Assembly (NCBI GenBank): GCA_028293125.1
Contig: JAQGPJ010000066.1
Span: forward strand, 1 to 53,689
Length of the DNA: 53,689 bases
Source of the DNA: Verrucomicrobiales bacterium
GTDB lineage: Bacteria > Verrucomicrobiota > Verrucomicrobiia > Verrucomicrobiales > V1-33
Direction of reading: 5' to 3'
Below are positions 15,348 to 24,809 of the stretch, piece after piece. Each line of letters opens with the position of its first letter. Position 1 is the stretch's first letter. Position numbers and translations under genes: made by a program. The notes under the pieces are model-generated. The model was not told where the DNA came from. It saw only the letters and a program-made list of their open reading frames with translations, and made no database searches.

Positions 15348-17978
15348 TCACGGATCAAATCGGATCCAGTCCAGATTCATCAGTCCTCCCTTGCCGGGAT
15401 TGGTGAAGACCATAAACACATCCCCGCGCGCGGGCTCAGGTTTTGAGAGGCTGACCGTGGTTTCCTGCCACGTTTCCCAACCGCCGGTGACCGGTGCCTC
15501 CAGCTTCGCCAGCAGCGGGCCGTCCGGACTTGCGGCATGCACTTCGATCCAGCCGCCCTGTCCGGCGGATGCGGTGCGGCAGGTGACTTTCGACGCCTGC
15601 GCCAGATTCAGGGCTGCGAACTGCAAGGAATGGCCGTGGTCAATGGCTCCGACAAACTTCCCGCCCCCGGCACTGCTGCCTCCCAGCACCCGCGCTCCGG
15701 TCAGCCCATCGTTGTCCTCGGCCTCCAGCTGGCGGGTTCTGAGAATGGCCGTGGCCTTGCCGCTGAGCGGGCCAGCGGCAATATTCCCGGCATCGGTGAA
15801 GGTGGCGTCGATCACAAACCGGTGCGCCTTGGCCCCGCCGGGCGGCGTGACCTCACCGGTCAGGCCGCGCAGCAGCTGCGGCGTCTCACTGCCGGGCTGC
15901 AGACCGTAAATCCAGGACACCATCCGATGAATCTGGTCCCGGGTGTGATGGCCATGCGGCAGCATGGGCAGGGGGCCCCAGACCCCCGTGGAGCCTTTCT
16001 GCACGCGGTCCACACTGGCCTCCAAGGCACCGGCCACCTGACGGTATTTATCCGCGATGTCCAGCAGGGCCGGGCCCACAATTTTCTGGTTCACCGCATG
16101 GCAGTTGAAGCAGTCCGCCGATTTCATCAGCGCCAGACCAGGGGCCGTTTCGCCGCCACGCTCCACCACCGCGGTCACCAGCAGCCGCGCGCCGAAACTG
16201 TCAGGCGAGTCCACGGAATCCCCTTCCTCGGCATCCTTCACCATGGCACGCCAGGCGACAGGCTGGCCGGGAGTGAAAAAATCCCCATTCACCGGGAATT
16301 CCAGATTCACCACCGGCGGGGTGTTGCCGGCGGTGATGGCCATGGCGGTGGTGCCTTCGCCTCCTGCCGTGTCGCGAACGTGCAGCTCCACGGGGAAATC
16401 CCCCGCCTCCCTGAACTCGATCTCAGGGTTGGCCTCCGTGGAGAGGACCTCAGCGGAGCCGGTCTTTTTCCATTCATAACGCAGGGCTGAGGTCTCCCCG
16501 TCCGGATCGCTGGATCCAGCAGCGGAGAATTTCACCTTCAACGGCAGCGGTCCACTGAGCGGGCTCGCGGAGGCCACGGCCTGGGGCGGCAGGTTGCCGT
16601 GGTTGAAGGTCACACGCATCAGCTTGGAGTCGGGGTTGGCTCCCCAGGTCTCTCCATAATCGAGGCAGTAAAGCTGTCCCTCGGGGGAGAAGACCGCATC
16701 CAGCATGCGCTTGCAGGGAAGTTCGGCCATGAAGGGCTCTATGCCTTGGAAATTTCCCTCCTTGTCCAGCCGCGCCCACTTGATCAGGCGGCGCTCCCAG
16801 TCCCACCACAGCAGGCAATTGTCATAGTAGGCAGGGAAACTTCCTTTGCCGTCGAATCCTGGCTGGTAGTGGAACACCGGACCGGCACAGGCCGTGCGTC
16901 CGCCCTGGCCCATTTCCGGGAACTCCTTCGACGGGCCGTAAGGGTAATAAATCATGGCTGGCACCGCGGGCGGCAGCTCGGGCCGGCCAGTGTTGTTCAC
17001 CCCTTGGTTCAGGGGATTCGCAGGATCGTAAAGCGTGCCTGTGCTGCGGGTGGCGTGGTCGAAATGCGCGTAGGGGAAGTTGTTGCCGATAAAGTAGGGC
17101 CAACCATGGTTTCCGGCCTTTTTAGCCTGATTGATCTCATCATAGCCGCGCGGGCCGCGGGGATTGTCGCCGCCGGCATCCGGGCCGACCTCGCCCCAGT
17201 AGACAAAGCCGGTCGCGGAATCGACGCTCATGCGCCAGGGATTGCGGCAGCCCATGCAGTAAATCTCGGGCCGCGTGCCGGGAGTGCCGGGCGGGAAAAG
17301 ATTGCCCGGCGGGATCTCATAGGTGCCATCGGCTTTGGGTTTGATGCGGATGATTTTGCCGCGCAGGTCGTTGGGGTTTGATGCGGATTTTTGAGCATCC
17401 CAAGGCTCCTTGCCCTCACGGTCATCCATGGGGGCATAACCGTCGGAGTCCCCGGCGGGATGGGTGTTGTCGCCTGTGGAGAAAATAAGGCAGCCGTCCG
17501 GGGCGAACTCCACACTGCCGGCGTGGTGGCAGCATTCGCGGCGCTGCTCGGGATAAGTCAGGATCACCTTCTCACTCGTCAGGTCCAGCTGGTCGCCATT
17601 CATGGCAAACCGGCTGAGATGCTGGCCTTCAAAATTCTCAGGCGAATAAAGCAGGTAGATCCAGTGGTTCTCCGAAAAGCGGGGATCCAGCGCAAAACCC
17701 AGCAGCCCGTTCTCCAAAGCGGTGAAGACCTTGACCTCACCGGCATCCACCATGGTGCCGGTGTCCGGCTTCCAGATGCGGATCTTTCCGGCGATTTCGA
17801 TAAAGAACACCCGCCCGTCGGGAGCCAGCTCCAGCTCCATGGGCTGCGGCATGCCCTGCGCCAGCACCTCCACCTGATACCGCATCGCCGGTGGGACCGG
17901 GCCGGAAGGAGGAGCCGCCTGGGCAACCGCAACCTGGGAGAAAAACAGAAGGGACAAAAAAGCTGAATACCCGCGCAT
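15348..17978 (-). CDS. Exported PQQ-type sugar dehydrogenase fused to PKD, cytochrome c and CBM
   Basis: 876 residues from ATG at 17978 (MRGYSAFLSLLFFSQVAVAQ, a signal peptide); 53 more codons are open upstream but are not needed. The N-terminal propeller (about 25-500) is of the glucose/sorbosone dehydrogenase type, with HHAGSVEFAPDG, the acidic loop GDNTHPAGDSDGYAPM and CRNPWRMSVD. A PKD/Ig domain follows (about 505-600). A c-type haem site CFNCH (623-627) has a candidate axial Met in LPMLPHGHH. The C-terminal domain (about 745-876), starting near QLEAEDNDG and ending NLDWIRFD, looks like a CBM6-type carbohydrate-binding module. Inferred role: extracellular sugar oxidation with electron transfer through the fused haem. 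Confidence 0.87.
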   Translation of the reverse strand: MRGYSAFLSLLFFSQVAVAQAAPPSGPVPPAMRYQVEVLAQGMPQPMELELAPDGRVFFIEIAGKIRIWKPDTGTMVDAGEVKVFTALENGLLGFALDPRFSENHWIYLLYSPENFEGQHLSRFAMNGDQLDLTSEKVILTYPEQRRECCHHAGSVEFAPDGCLIFSTGDNTHPAGDSDGYAPMDDREGKEPWDAQKSASNPNDLRGKIIRIKPKADGTYEIPPGNLFPPGTPGTRPEIYCMGCRNPWRMSVDSATGFVYWGEVGPDAGGDNPRGPRGYDEINQAKKAGNHGWPYFIGNNFPYAHFDHATRSTGTLYDPANPLNQGVNNTGRPELPPAVPAMIYYPYGPSKEFPEMGQGGRTACAGPVFHYQPGFDGKGSFPAYYDNCLLWWDWERRLIKWARLDKEGNFQGIEPFMAELPCKRMLDAVFSPEGQLYCLDYGETWGANPDSKLMRVTFNHGNLPPQAVASASPLSGPLPLKVKFSAAGSSDPDGETSALRYEWKKTGSAEVLSTEANPEIEFREAGDFPVELHVRDTAGGEGTTAMAITAGNTPPVVNLEFPVNGDFFTPGQPVAWRAMVKDAEEGDSVDSPDSFGARLLVTAVVERGGETAPGLALMKSADCFNCHAVNQKIVGPALLDIADKYRQVAGALEASVDRVQKGSTGVWGPLPMLPHGHHTRDQIHRMVSWIYGLQPGSETPQLLRGLTGEVTPPGGAKAHRFVIDATFTDAGNIAAGPLSGKATAILRTRQLEAEDNDGLTGARVLGGSSAGGGKFVGAIDHGHSLQFAALNLAQASKVTCRTASAGQGGWIEVHAASPDGPLLAKLEAPVTGGWETWQETTVSLSKPEPARGDVFMVFTNPGKGGLMNLDWIRFDP

Positions 17979-18220
17979 GGCCCTCCAATACGCAGGTTTG
18001 GGCCGTGGCTTTCTTACGATGACTTCATGAAACAGTCCCATTTCGGAAGCGGATGGCCCATGCCGCACGGCCTGTTTTGAAAGCATGAGGGAAAAGGGTT
18101 CACAAGGCAGGGAAAAGAAGGATTCCACCTGCGGCATGAGGCGGCGGCGGCTCGGATGAAATTCCCTGCAGACCGGGAAGTTTGCTTCAGGTTTTGTCAG
18201 AATCCCCGTATGGTGCCGGC

Positions 18221-19219
18221 ATGATTTTCAGCAACAAGGCGGAGACAAGATCGCAGTTTTTTCATGAACTGGCCCGGCTGACCGGAGCGGGCATTTCCAT
18301 TTCCCGCGCCTCGTCGGTGTTGAATCAGAACTGGCGGGACCCCTCGGTGAAGGCCGCTCTCCACTCACTGGAAAAGGGGCTGAAGGAAGGGGAGACCATC
18401 AGCGGCGCGCTTGCGCCCGCCCTGACCGGCATGGAGTCCGGCATTGTGGACGCCGCCGAGCGCGGCGGCAAGTTGGTCCACGGATTCAAATATCTGGAGG
18501 ATTATTATCATCTGCTGGGGCAGACTTTCACCCGTATGCGCGCGGCGGCGGTCTATCCCTTGGTGATGCTGCATGCGGCGGTGCTGCTGCCGGCCATGGT
18601 GGCGGGGGTGCTGGCGGGGTGGGAAGTCCCCGTCATCGGCCTCTCCCTGGCGCTGCGTCTGCTGGTGCTGTGGAGTGTGCTGGCGCTGGCGGGGATAGCT
18701 TGGCGGTTTCTGTTGAAGAAAGGGGCCCACTCTCTGCCGGTGGACCGGTTTCTGCGCCGGCTGCCCATGGCCGGACGCGCCCGCGAGGCATTGGGGTTGG
18801 CGCGGTGGAGCGCGGTGGTCTATTTTCATGTCATCAGCGGCCAGCGGATTTCCGACGGTCTGCGCCGGGCCGGACAGGCATCGGACAGTGCGGGGCTGGT
18901 CCTCGCCAGCCGGCGGGCGGCCGATGACATTGAGGCCGGCGGGGAAATGGGACCTGCCCTGGCTGCCCAGCCGGCTTTTCCCCATGAACTGTCCGGAGCC
19001 TTGGCGGCGGCGGAGTTCACCGGCACCTTGGACACCGAGACCCTTCAGCAGTCACGTTATTGGATAAGCGAGGCCGGTCTGCGTCTGGAGAACACCTCCC
19101 GTTGGCTGTCCGGCGCATTTTACGGTCTGGTGATGCTCTTCACGGTGATTCAGATTTTCCGTCTGGCCACCGGCTATGTTCAGATGGTGGACGGGTTCAT
19201 GAAGGACATAGGAATTTGA
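18221..19219 (+). CDS. Solitary type II secretion F-domain protein (GspF/PilC-like)
   Basis: 332 residues from ATG at 18221 (MIFSNKAETRSQFFHELARL). Two F-domain halves are present: residues 10-110 with LARLTGAGISISRA and the ESGIVDAAERGGKL motif, and 185-290 with ALGLARWSAVVYFHVISGQR and SGALAAAEFTGTL. Membrane segments lie near 115-160 and at the C-terminus (LSGAFYGLVMLFTVIQIFRL). GspF/PilC proteins are inner-membrane platforms for pilus or secretion assembly. No ATPase, pilin or secretin gene is nearby, so this one is unlinked, and it is shorter than the usual 400 residues. Confidence 0.83.
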   Translation: MIFSNKAETRSQFFHELARLTGAGISISRASSVLNQNWRDPSVKAALHSLEKGLKEGETISGALAPALTGMESGIVDAAERGGKLVHGFKYLEDYYHLLGQTFTRMRAAAVYPLVMLHAAVLLPAMVAGVLAGWEVPVIGLSLALRLLVLWSVLALAGIAWRFLLKKGAHSLPVDRFLRRLPMAGRAREALGLARWSAVVYFHVISGQRISDGLRRAGQASDSAGLVLASRRAADDIEAGGEMGPALAAQPAFPHELSGALAAAEFTGTLDTETLQQSRYWISEAGLRLENTSRWLSGAFYGLVMLFTVIQIFRLATGYVQMVDGFMKDIGI

Positions 19220-19367
19220 GGTCCAGGAAATGGCATGATATGGCAGGGAGCTGGAACCGGATGGTGAAATCCAGTGAACTGAAGGTTGACCCCTGAATGG
19301 TTGGCCGCTTTGATAGCGGGCGCTCCATTCCGGAATTTCCCGCTCTGTCCCGTCCCGCCCGCCGTCC

Positions 19368-20270
19368 ATGAAACGTCTGCTGCTGCTTCCCCTGGTTCTG
19401 CTGCTTGTCCACTGCGCCAGGCCCGGAGCGGTGCCGGAAACCATGGCCGGCCCGAGTCCCGGCATGGCGGCTCCGGCGGTGTCCGGCCAGCTGACAGAGG
19501 TGGTGAATGTCTCCGCCTACGATCCCAAGGAGCGCCAGCGCGCCGGTACTCCCTACAGCGAGCATAATGTGAGCGCTCTCCGGGTGAACGGCGCTCTGGG
19601 TCTGATTGCCCGCGCCGGAAAGGGCGGCAACCTGGACACGAAATGCGCGGATTTTCTGGCCGCGGCGGACCGCGTGAGGATGCTGCCGGGAGTGTATTAC
19701 CGGGTGCAGCGCCATGTGGACGCGGTGGCACAGGCGGACCAGCTGGTGAACCGTGTGCAGGCGCTGGCCGGAAGCCGCTCCTGGAACGCACCGGCACTGC
19801 TGATCTGCGGTGACTATGACGGCAATCTCCGGGTGTCGGATATCCTGCGCTTTGCCGACCGCGTGGAGGCCCGCACCGGAGTGGTGCCCGTGGCCTATCT
19901 GGAGAACAGCCAGCAGCTGAAGCTCACGCTGGGCAATGCCGACTCTGCCGCCAAGGCCCGTCTGCGGCGCATGCCCTACTGGCTGGCGCTGTACTCCCAC
20001 GAAAGCGGAGCCGGACCCATTTTTCCTGCGCCGGGAAATCCGCAAGGACTGGTGGATCAGTATCGTGTCTGGCCCACTTGGACGATGTGGCAGTACGGCG
20101 GGGTGGACTGGGAGGGAGGGCGCTCAAGGCCCAAGGTTTACAACCACGGACGGCACCGCTTCTCCCCTTATTTCGGGAACATGGACCGCCCGGTGGAGCG
20201 CAATGTCTTCAAGGGAACGCCCGCCGCCTTGGCCGCCTTCTGGCAGCGTCACGGCGTGCGGCTGAGGTGA
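19368..20270 (+). CDS. GH25-like lipoprotein
   Basis: 300 residues with a lipoprotein signal MKRLLLLPLVLLLVHCARPG, lipidated Cys at residue 16. The rest has the layout of GH25 lysozyme barrels: first strand EVVNVSAYDP, GLIARAGKGG, GVYYRVQRHVDAVAQADQLV, LLICGDYDG, PYWLALYS and the closing TWTMWQYGG. In active GH25 enzymes the first strand has an Asp and the fourth a DxE pair. Here those positions appear as Asn (NVS) and DYD, so catalysis is doubtful or uses a variant centre. It may act on, or only bind, peptidoglycan or another glycan at a cell-envelope membrane. Confidence 0.7.
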   Translation: MKRLLLLPLVLLLVHCARPGAVPETMAGPSPGMAAPAVSGQLTEVVNVSAYDPKERQRAGTPYSEHNVSALRVNGALGLIARAGKGGNLDTKCADFLAAADRVRMLPGVYYRVQRHVDAVAQADQLVNRVQALAGSRSWNAPALLICGDYDGNLRVSDILRFADRVEARTGVVPVAYLENSQQLKLTLGNADSAAKARLRRMPYWLALYSHESGAGPIFPAPGNPQGLVDQYRVWPTWTMWQYGGVDWEGGRSRPKVYNHGRHRFSPYFGNMDRPVERNVFKGTPAALAAFWQRHGVRLR

Positions 20271-20328
20271 CGGAAGTCTTCAGCCGCGCTGGGCCATTCC
20301 TGTATTTGACCTGTGGTTGCGTTCCGTT

Positions 20329-20547
20329 TCAATAAAGCACGTGCAGGGACGGCTCCAGCCGCCGGCACCCCGCTCTGAATTCCATGGCGATGCTCCAGCG
20401 CAGAGCCAGCCGCTGCAGAAAGCCCGCCTCCGACAGGACAGCCGCATGACGGGCGCGGATGGATTCACGCAGTTCACGCAAACGGGACTGAAATTCCGGG
20501 CTGTGGATCAAGTTGTCCCGGCCATCGGCCACAAAATTTATTTTCAT
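20329..20547 (-). CDS. Small conserved-looking protein, unknown
   Basis: 72 residues, ATG at 20547. Positively charged and helical: SRLRELRESIRARHAAVLSE, FLQRLALRWSIAMEFRAGCR, ending PSLHVLY. The composition and the pattern of an amphipathic arginine-rich helix followed by a second helix look natural, and I recall similar short ORFs next to glycosyltransferase genes in this phylum, but no function. It lies 89 bases downstream of the GT4 gene on the same strand and could be the last gene of the EPS operon. There is no signal peptide. Confidence 0.6.
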   Translation of the reverse strand: MKINFVADGRDNLIHSPEFQSRLRELRESIRARHAAVLSEAGFLQRLALRWSIAMEFRAGCRRLEPSLHVLY

Positions 20548-20636
20548 AGATGGGAAAGTGAAGCGGGGCGGCCGAAATGCCGGCTGGTGCGGAAGCGCCG
20601 CCAGGACGGAGCATTCCGAAAATTGCCGAAACAGGT

Positions 20637-21869
20637 TCAGGAGACAAGTGAGGCCTTCAGGTAGGCTTCGATTTCCCGTGTTTTCTGACCGCTGGTGAAG
20701 TTGTCGACCACTTCACGGCGGGCATTGGTGGCCACGCGCTCCCGCAGGGCAGGATCCGCCGCCAGCCGGTCGATGCCATTGGCGTAACTGACGGGGTCGC
20801 CGGCGGTGGCCTGAATACTGTTTTCCCCGTCGCGCACCAGTTCCTTCTGACCGCCGTCGAGGGAGCTGATCACCGGCAGAGCGGCGGCTCCGGCCTCCAA
20901 GGGAGTCAGGGCAAAAGGCTCGCCCCAGTTGGAGGTGAAGAGCAGAGCATCATACTTGACGTAGAGGCCCGGCATCTCCAGGGGCGGCAGGGTGCGGCGG
21001 CTGACGTGGCCTTCAAGCCCCAGGGACTTGATTTCGGACTCGAGTCTGGCCAGATCCTCCGGAGTGCCATTGCCGTACAGATCAAGAGTCAGTTGTTTGT
21101 GCCCCCGGGAATGGGCTTCCGCCAGAGCGCGGACCGCCGTCCAGGGATCCTTCTCCTCATTGATCCGGCCCACCCACAGCAGCTTCTCAAAGCAGCTCCA
21201 GTCGGTTTTCACCGTGAAGGCCCCGGCATCAATACCGCAGTGAATGAAGGTGGCATCGGCCACCGGCCATCCTTTGGAGGCCGTGAAGTCACGCATGAAG
21301 CGGCTGCAGAAATACATGCGGCGGAACAGAAACCGCTCCCACGAGCCGGTGGGGGTATCCCGGTCCAGCAGGCGGCGGATGCCCAGCACCTCAAGCAGTT
21401 TTCTTCCGAAGCGGCGGCCAGCGGAGCCTGGCGTGTTCCACCAGGACAGCCAGACATCAGCCCGGATACTGCGGGCCACCCAGTGATCGCTGATGTCGTA
21501 AACCACAGGGATGCCGGGCTGTTCGGCGTCGTGCAGCAGGGACTTGGAGAGTCCCCCCATGTTCCAGATATGGATCAAATCCGGTTTATGCAGGTGCAGC
21601 TGCTCCCGGAAAACGCGGTGGTTGTGCCTCTCCAGCTGATACAGCTTCCAGATGGGCAGCCACGGATGGCCATACATGCCGTGGATCCGCAGGGTGCGGG
21701 TGATTCCCTTCTCCGGAGTTTCCGGACGGCCAGGGACCCGGTGGTCGGAGGTCAGGACGTGAACCTCGTGACCGCCGGCGAGCAGCCCCTTCACCAAGGT
21801 GAAGCAGCGGAGTTCATATCCTCCAACTTCGTGAGGTGGATAAAGATTGGATACGGTGAGAATTTTCAT
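20637..21869 (-). CDS. Glycosyltransferase family 4
   Basis: 410 residues from ATG at 21869 (MKILTVSNLYPPHEVGGYEL). The N-terminal Rossmann half has the glycine loop PPHEVGGYELRC for the acceptor side. The C-terminal half has the donor-binding EPFALTPLEAGAAALPVISS, the GT4 E-x7-E motif. KLLWVGRINEEKDPWTAVRA begins the second half. It is a retaining enzyme using an NDP-sugar on a lipid-linked intermediate at the cytoplasmic face; the sugar is unknown. An open extension upstream to 22355 is a shadow of the GT2 gene. It lies 94 bases after that gene and is probably cotranscribed. Confidence 0.9.
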   Translation of the reverse strand: MKILTVSNLYPPHEVGGYELRCFTLVKGLLAGGHEVHVLTSDHRVPGRPETPEKGITRTLRIHGMYGHPWLPIWKLYQLERHNHRVFREQLHLHKPDLIHIWNMGGLSKSLLHDAEQPGIPVVYDISDHWVARSIRADVWLSWWNTPGSAGRRFGRKLLEVLGIRRLLDRDTPTGSWERFLFRRMYFCSRFMRDFTASKGWPVADATFIHCGIDAGAFTVKTDWSCFEKLLWVGRINEEKDPWTAVRALAEAHSRGHKQLTLDLYGNGTPEDLARLESEIKSLGLEGHVSRRTLPPLEMPGLYVKYDALLFTSNWGEPFALTPLEAGAAALPVISSLDGGQKELVRDGENSIQATAGDPVSYANGIDRLAADPALRERVATNARREVVDNFTSGQKTREIEAYLKASLVS

Positions 21870-21963
21870 AGGCTCAAAGAAGGCGGTGGCGGAAAATCCA
21901 CCGGTCCGCACAGGTTGGATTGGGATGAAAAAAGCCAGGGGCGGTGGGGGCGGGGCTGGTGTA

Positions 21964-22854
21964 TCAGGCGGCACCGGCCTGCCCGGTGCGGTAATCCTTC
22001 CATCCCTGACGGAATCCATGGAGCTTTCCACGCCATTGGGACCAGCGCAGCCGGGAGGACTGCGGCAGCTCCCGCAGCCGTCCATGCTTCGCGCACCACA
22101 CGGCGTCGCGCACCGAGTCCCGCATCCACGGCAGCAGCACCCAGCGCATCCAGGTGAAGTCCGATTCCTGCCCTTTGTAAGTGGTGGCCATGGCGCGGGC
22201 ATCGCCGAAACTGCGGTGGTAAAGCTGCCGCGCGGTGTAGTTGTGGCTGTGCATGGCCACGGACTCCGGCACGAACTCCACCCGGTAGCCCTGGCTCCGG
22301 CACCAGCGGGTGTACTCGTCGTCCTCGGCATACTGCAGGTCCTCGCGGAAACCACGCTTTTCCCAGATATCCCGCCGCAGGCCGCTGCTGACCATGCTGA
22401 AAAAGTGCTCCCAGTTCACGGAGTCGCGGTTGGGTCCGAAGCACCGGTCGTAGTCCCTGGCAAACGCGGCCCCGCAGTCCGGACGCGGAATCTGCCGGCT
22501 GAAAACCGCCGCCACCTGGGGATTCAGCAGCGCCTCCGCCAAGGGCCGCAGCCAGTTTGTCCCTTGAGGGGTGGCGTCGGCATTCAGAAACAGGCAGCGG
22601 TCGGCCTTCGCCAGACGCATGCCGTGGTTCATCACCCGGCTGGGATTGTATTCCGCCGGCGTGATCTGCACAAAATGCGCCGGCTCCGCAGCCCGGATCA
22701 TTTCGTGGGATCCGTCGGTGGATCCACTGTCGATCACGATGAGCTCGTAGTTCCGGTACTCCTGCGCTTTCAGGGCCGGCAGCGTCCCCTTCAGAGCCCA
22801 AGCCTCGTTGTAGGAGCGCATGATGATGCTGATCAGCGGGTCGTTCATGGTCAT
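21964..22854 (-). CDS. Glycosyltransferase family 2 (rhamnosyltransferase-like)
   Basis: 296 residues, ATG at 22854 (a second ATG lies at 22848). GT-A fold: LISIIMRSYNEAWALKGTLP, then LIVIDSGSTDGS, the metal-binding FLNADATP (a DxD-type site), and EDDEYTRWCRSQGYRVEFVP as the acceptor-side catalytic acid region. SVAMHSHNYTARQLYHRSFG near the C-terminus is typical of the rhamnosyltransferase-like branch. It is an inverting transferase adding a sugar during EPS repeat-unit assembly. It sits between the Wzx flippase and a GT4 enzyme. Confidence 0.9.
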   Translation of the reverse strand: MTMNDPLISIIMRSYNEAWALKGTLPALKAQEYRNYELIVIDSGSTDGSHEMIRAAEPAHFVQITPAEYNPSRVMNHGMRLAKADRCLFLNADATPQGTNWLRPLAEALLNPQVAAVFSRQIPRPDCGAAFARDYDRCFGPNRDSVNWEHFFSMVSSGLRRDIWEKRGFREDLQYAEDDEYTRWCRSQGYRVEFVPESVAMHSHNYTARQLYHRSFGDARAMATTYKGQESDFTWMRWVLLPWMRDSVRDAVWCAKHGRLRELPQSSRLRWSQWRGKLHGFRQGWKDYRTGQAGAA

Positions 22855-22956
22855 GCAGGAATGGGCAGCGTGAGGAATTTGAGCCGGAAGCGGCGGTGGC
22901 GGTCAACAGGCCGGAGCGATGAGAAGAGGTTGGGTTGCGTGCCGGATGCCGCCCGT

Positions 22957-24516
22957 TCAGCCGGCGGGGGCGGTTCGGAACCGGGCCGGCAGGCGTTTGA
23001 GCACCGCGGCTTTGTCCGCGGGGGTAAGTGAAATGGTCCATATGCCTGCCAGTCCGGCCACGCCGGTGATGGCCATGCCGGCCAGGCAGGGCAGCCACTC
23101 GGGACGCCCGTAGCCGCCACCCAGCAGCCAGCGGCACAGGACCCCGGTCACGATCATGGGCACGCATCCCAGCAGCGGGCGCACGCCGGTCTTCATCAGC
23201 AGTTCCCACTTGCCGCACCCGGCCTCCTTGGCCGTCCAGGGCCACAGCACGAGCCAGCCGAATAAAAGAGTTGGCAGCACCGATCCCAAAGCCACACCGA
23301 CGATGCTTTTCAGCCACAGGGTCAGGCTGATGCTCAGCACCACATTCATCAGGGCCTCGGCGATGCTGTGCCACATCATCCGCTTCTCCTGTCCGCACAT
23401 CATATACATGGTTTTGAACACCATGTGGGTGTAGGAGACATGAAAATACCAGAACAACAGCACTTGGGCCACCAGCAGCACATCGGCATTGGGCACTTTC
23501 AGGCCGGTCAGCACCCGCACAAGGAAATCCATAAAAATCGCTCCGCCGAAATAAAGCGGGGCCGCCACCAGCATGGTCATCCGCAGGCCGTTCACCAGCA
23601 TTTCCCGCAGGGAATCCTTCCGTGAGTCCGCATACAGAAAAGCCGCCGCCGGCCCCAGGGAGTCGGCGATGGGCCGGGTGACAACGCCGAACAGCTCGCC
23701 GGCCTTGGCTCCGGCCTGGTAAAGAGTCACCGCCGGCAGGCCGAGAGCACCGCCGACCACCACTTGGTCCATCTTGTTGCGGAGCAGATTGGAGATCATG
23801 TTCAGCCAGGCGATGAGCGAGAACTTGCCCGTGGACAGCAGATCGCTCCGCCGGAAGAGCGAAAGCCGCAGCCGCACCTCGGGCATGGCCTTCATGGCGG
23901 CGTAGCCGGCCATCAGATCCGGCCCCAGCACGCAGAGCAGGGCAATGACAAACACGGAGGTCAGCCCCCAATTGAAATACAATGCCAGCGCCACCAGCGC
24001 CGCATTGGCGATAGTGCCGATCATGCCGATGCGGTTGGCGGTGTCGGTTTTCTGAAGACCCCGCAGCACTTCGGGAAACACGCCCAGCGGAAAGCCCAGC
24101 GCCATGCCGCTGAAAAACACCACCGTTGCCGGTTTGAACTCGGCCTGCTTCGCCGCGGGCACATTGAACCAGTGCATCATCGAATCCGCCATTGCCCAGC
24201 CCACCACCCCGATGAACCCCGCCACGGCGAAATAGAAGAAAAAGATCGTGCTCAGGGCATGGCTCAGCGCCTCCCAGTCCCCCTTGGCCAGACACTGGGC
24301 CACCCGCCGCTGGGCGGCGTAGCCGAATCCGAAGTCCAGCAGAATGCCGTATCCGAACACACTCCACATCAGTGACCAGAAACCGAACTCATCGGCGTCC
24401 AGCCCCTGAAAGAGCATGCGGAACGTGATGAACCCCAGACCAATGCGCACCACGATGCGGCTGTAGCTGGACACAGCGCCACTCCAAGCGGCTTTTTTGA
24501 CTTGGTCGATATTCAT
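22957..24516 (-). CDS. Wzx-type polysaccharide flippase
   Basis: 519 residues, ATG at 24516. About 12-14 hydrophobic segments, with the usual start of the MOP superfamily (WSGAVSSYSRIVVRIGLGFI). Charged residues inside helices (RNKMDQVVVGGALGLPAVTLY; QAGAKAGELFG) fit the cationic lumen of lipid-PP-sugar flippases. It moves the undecaprenyl-PP-linked repeat unit from the inner to the outer leaflet of the cytoplasmic membrane. Its presence with a phosphoglycosyltransferase and a ligase/polymerase-like protein makes the locus Wzx/Wzy-dependent. Confidence 0.88.
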   Translation of the reverse strand: MNIDQVKKAAWSGAVSSYSRIVVRIGLGFITFRMLFQGLDADEFGFWSLMWSVFGYGILLDFGFGYAAQRRVAQCLAKGDWEALSHALSTIFFFYFAVAGFIGVVGWAMADSMMHWFNVPAAKQAEFKPATVVFFSGMALGFPLGVFPEVLRGLQKTDTANRIGMIGTIANAALVALALYFNWGLTSVFVIALLCVLGPDLMAGYAAMKAMPEVRLRLSLFRRSDLLSTGKFSLIAWLNMISNLLRNKMDQVVVGGALGLPAVTLYQAGAKAGELFGVVTRPIADSLGPAAAFLYADSRKDSLREMLVNGLRMTMLVAAPLYFGGAIFMDFLVRVLTGLKVPNADVLLVAQVLLFWYFHVSYTHMVFKTMYMMCGQEKRMMWHSIAEALMNVVLSISLTLWLKSIVGVALGSVLPTLLFGWLVLWPWTAKEAGCGKWELLMKTGVRPLLGCVPMIVTGVLCRWLLGGGYGRPEWLPCLAGMAITGVAGLAGIWTISLTPADKAAVLKRLPARFRTAPAG

Positions 24517-24809
24517 GAAAGGGGGTGAGACGGCTCTCCTGCGTCCGCTGATAACGATTTACAGGCGCGGAGCAACCCGGCTCCTGCCACCGGGAAGCAA
24601 AAATTCCGCCTTTTGCCCTCCCTTCAGGCTCCAATGACCGTCCGGACCGGCAGCCAGTGTGTCCGGTCGCTCCGCGGAAAGGAGGACCGCCATCAGGCCG
24701 GAACGCTCTTCGGTCCGGCAGTGGCCAAGGACACCGGAGGAGGTGGCGGTTTTGATTCCTTCCCGGCAACGGGAGGTGGTGGATCCAGGAGGGTGAACGG
24801 TCCGATGGA
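24517..24809. other. Intergenic stretch, nothing recognised
   Basis: About 290 bases between the flippase start and the phosphodiesterase-like gene end. Both strands carry only short open frames with shadow-like composition. No hairpin with a T-tract and no tRNA were seen. It must contain the promoter of the flippase-GT2-GT4 unit if that is a separate transcript, but no convincing -35/-10 pair was found. Confidence 0.4.

Noticed and set aside
21866-24367. 833-codon minus-strand open frame
   Set aside because: It lies across the flippase and GT2 genes in another frame. Both of those have complete motifs, and the long frame does not.
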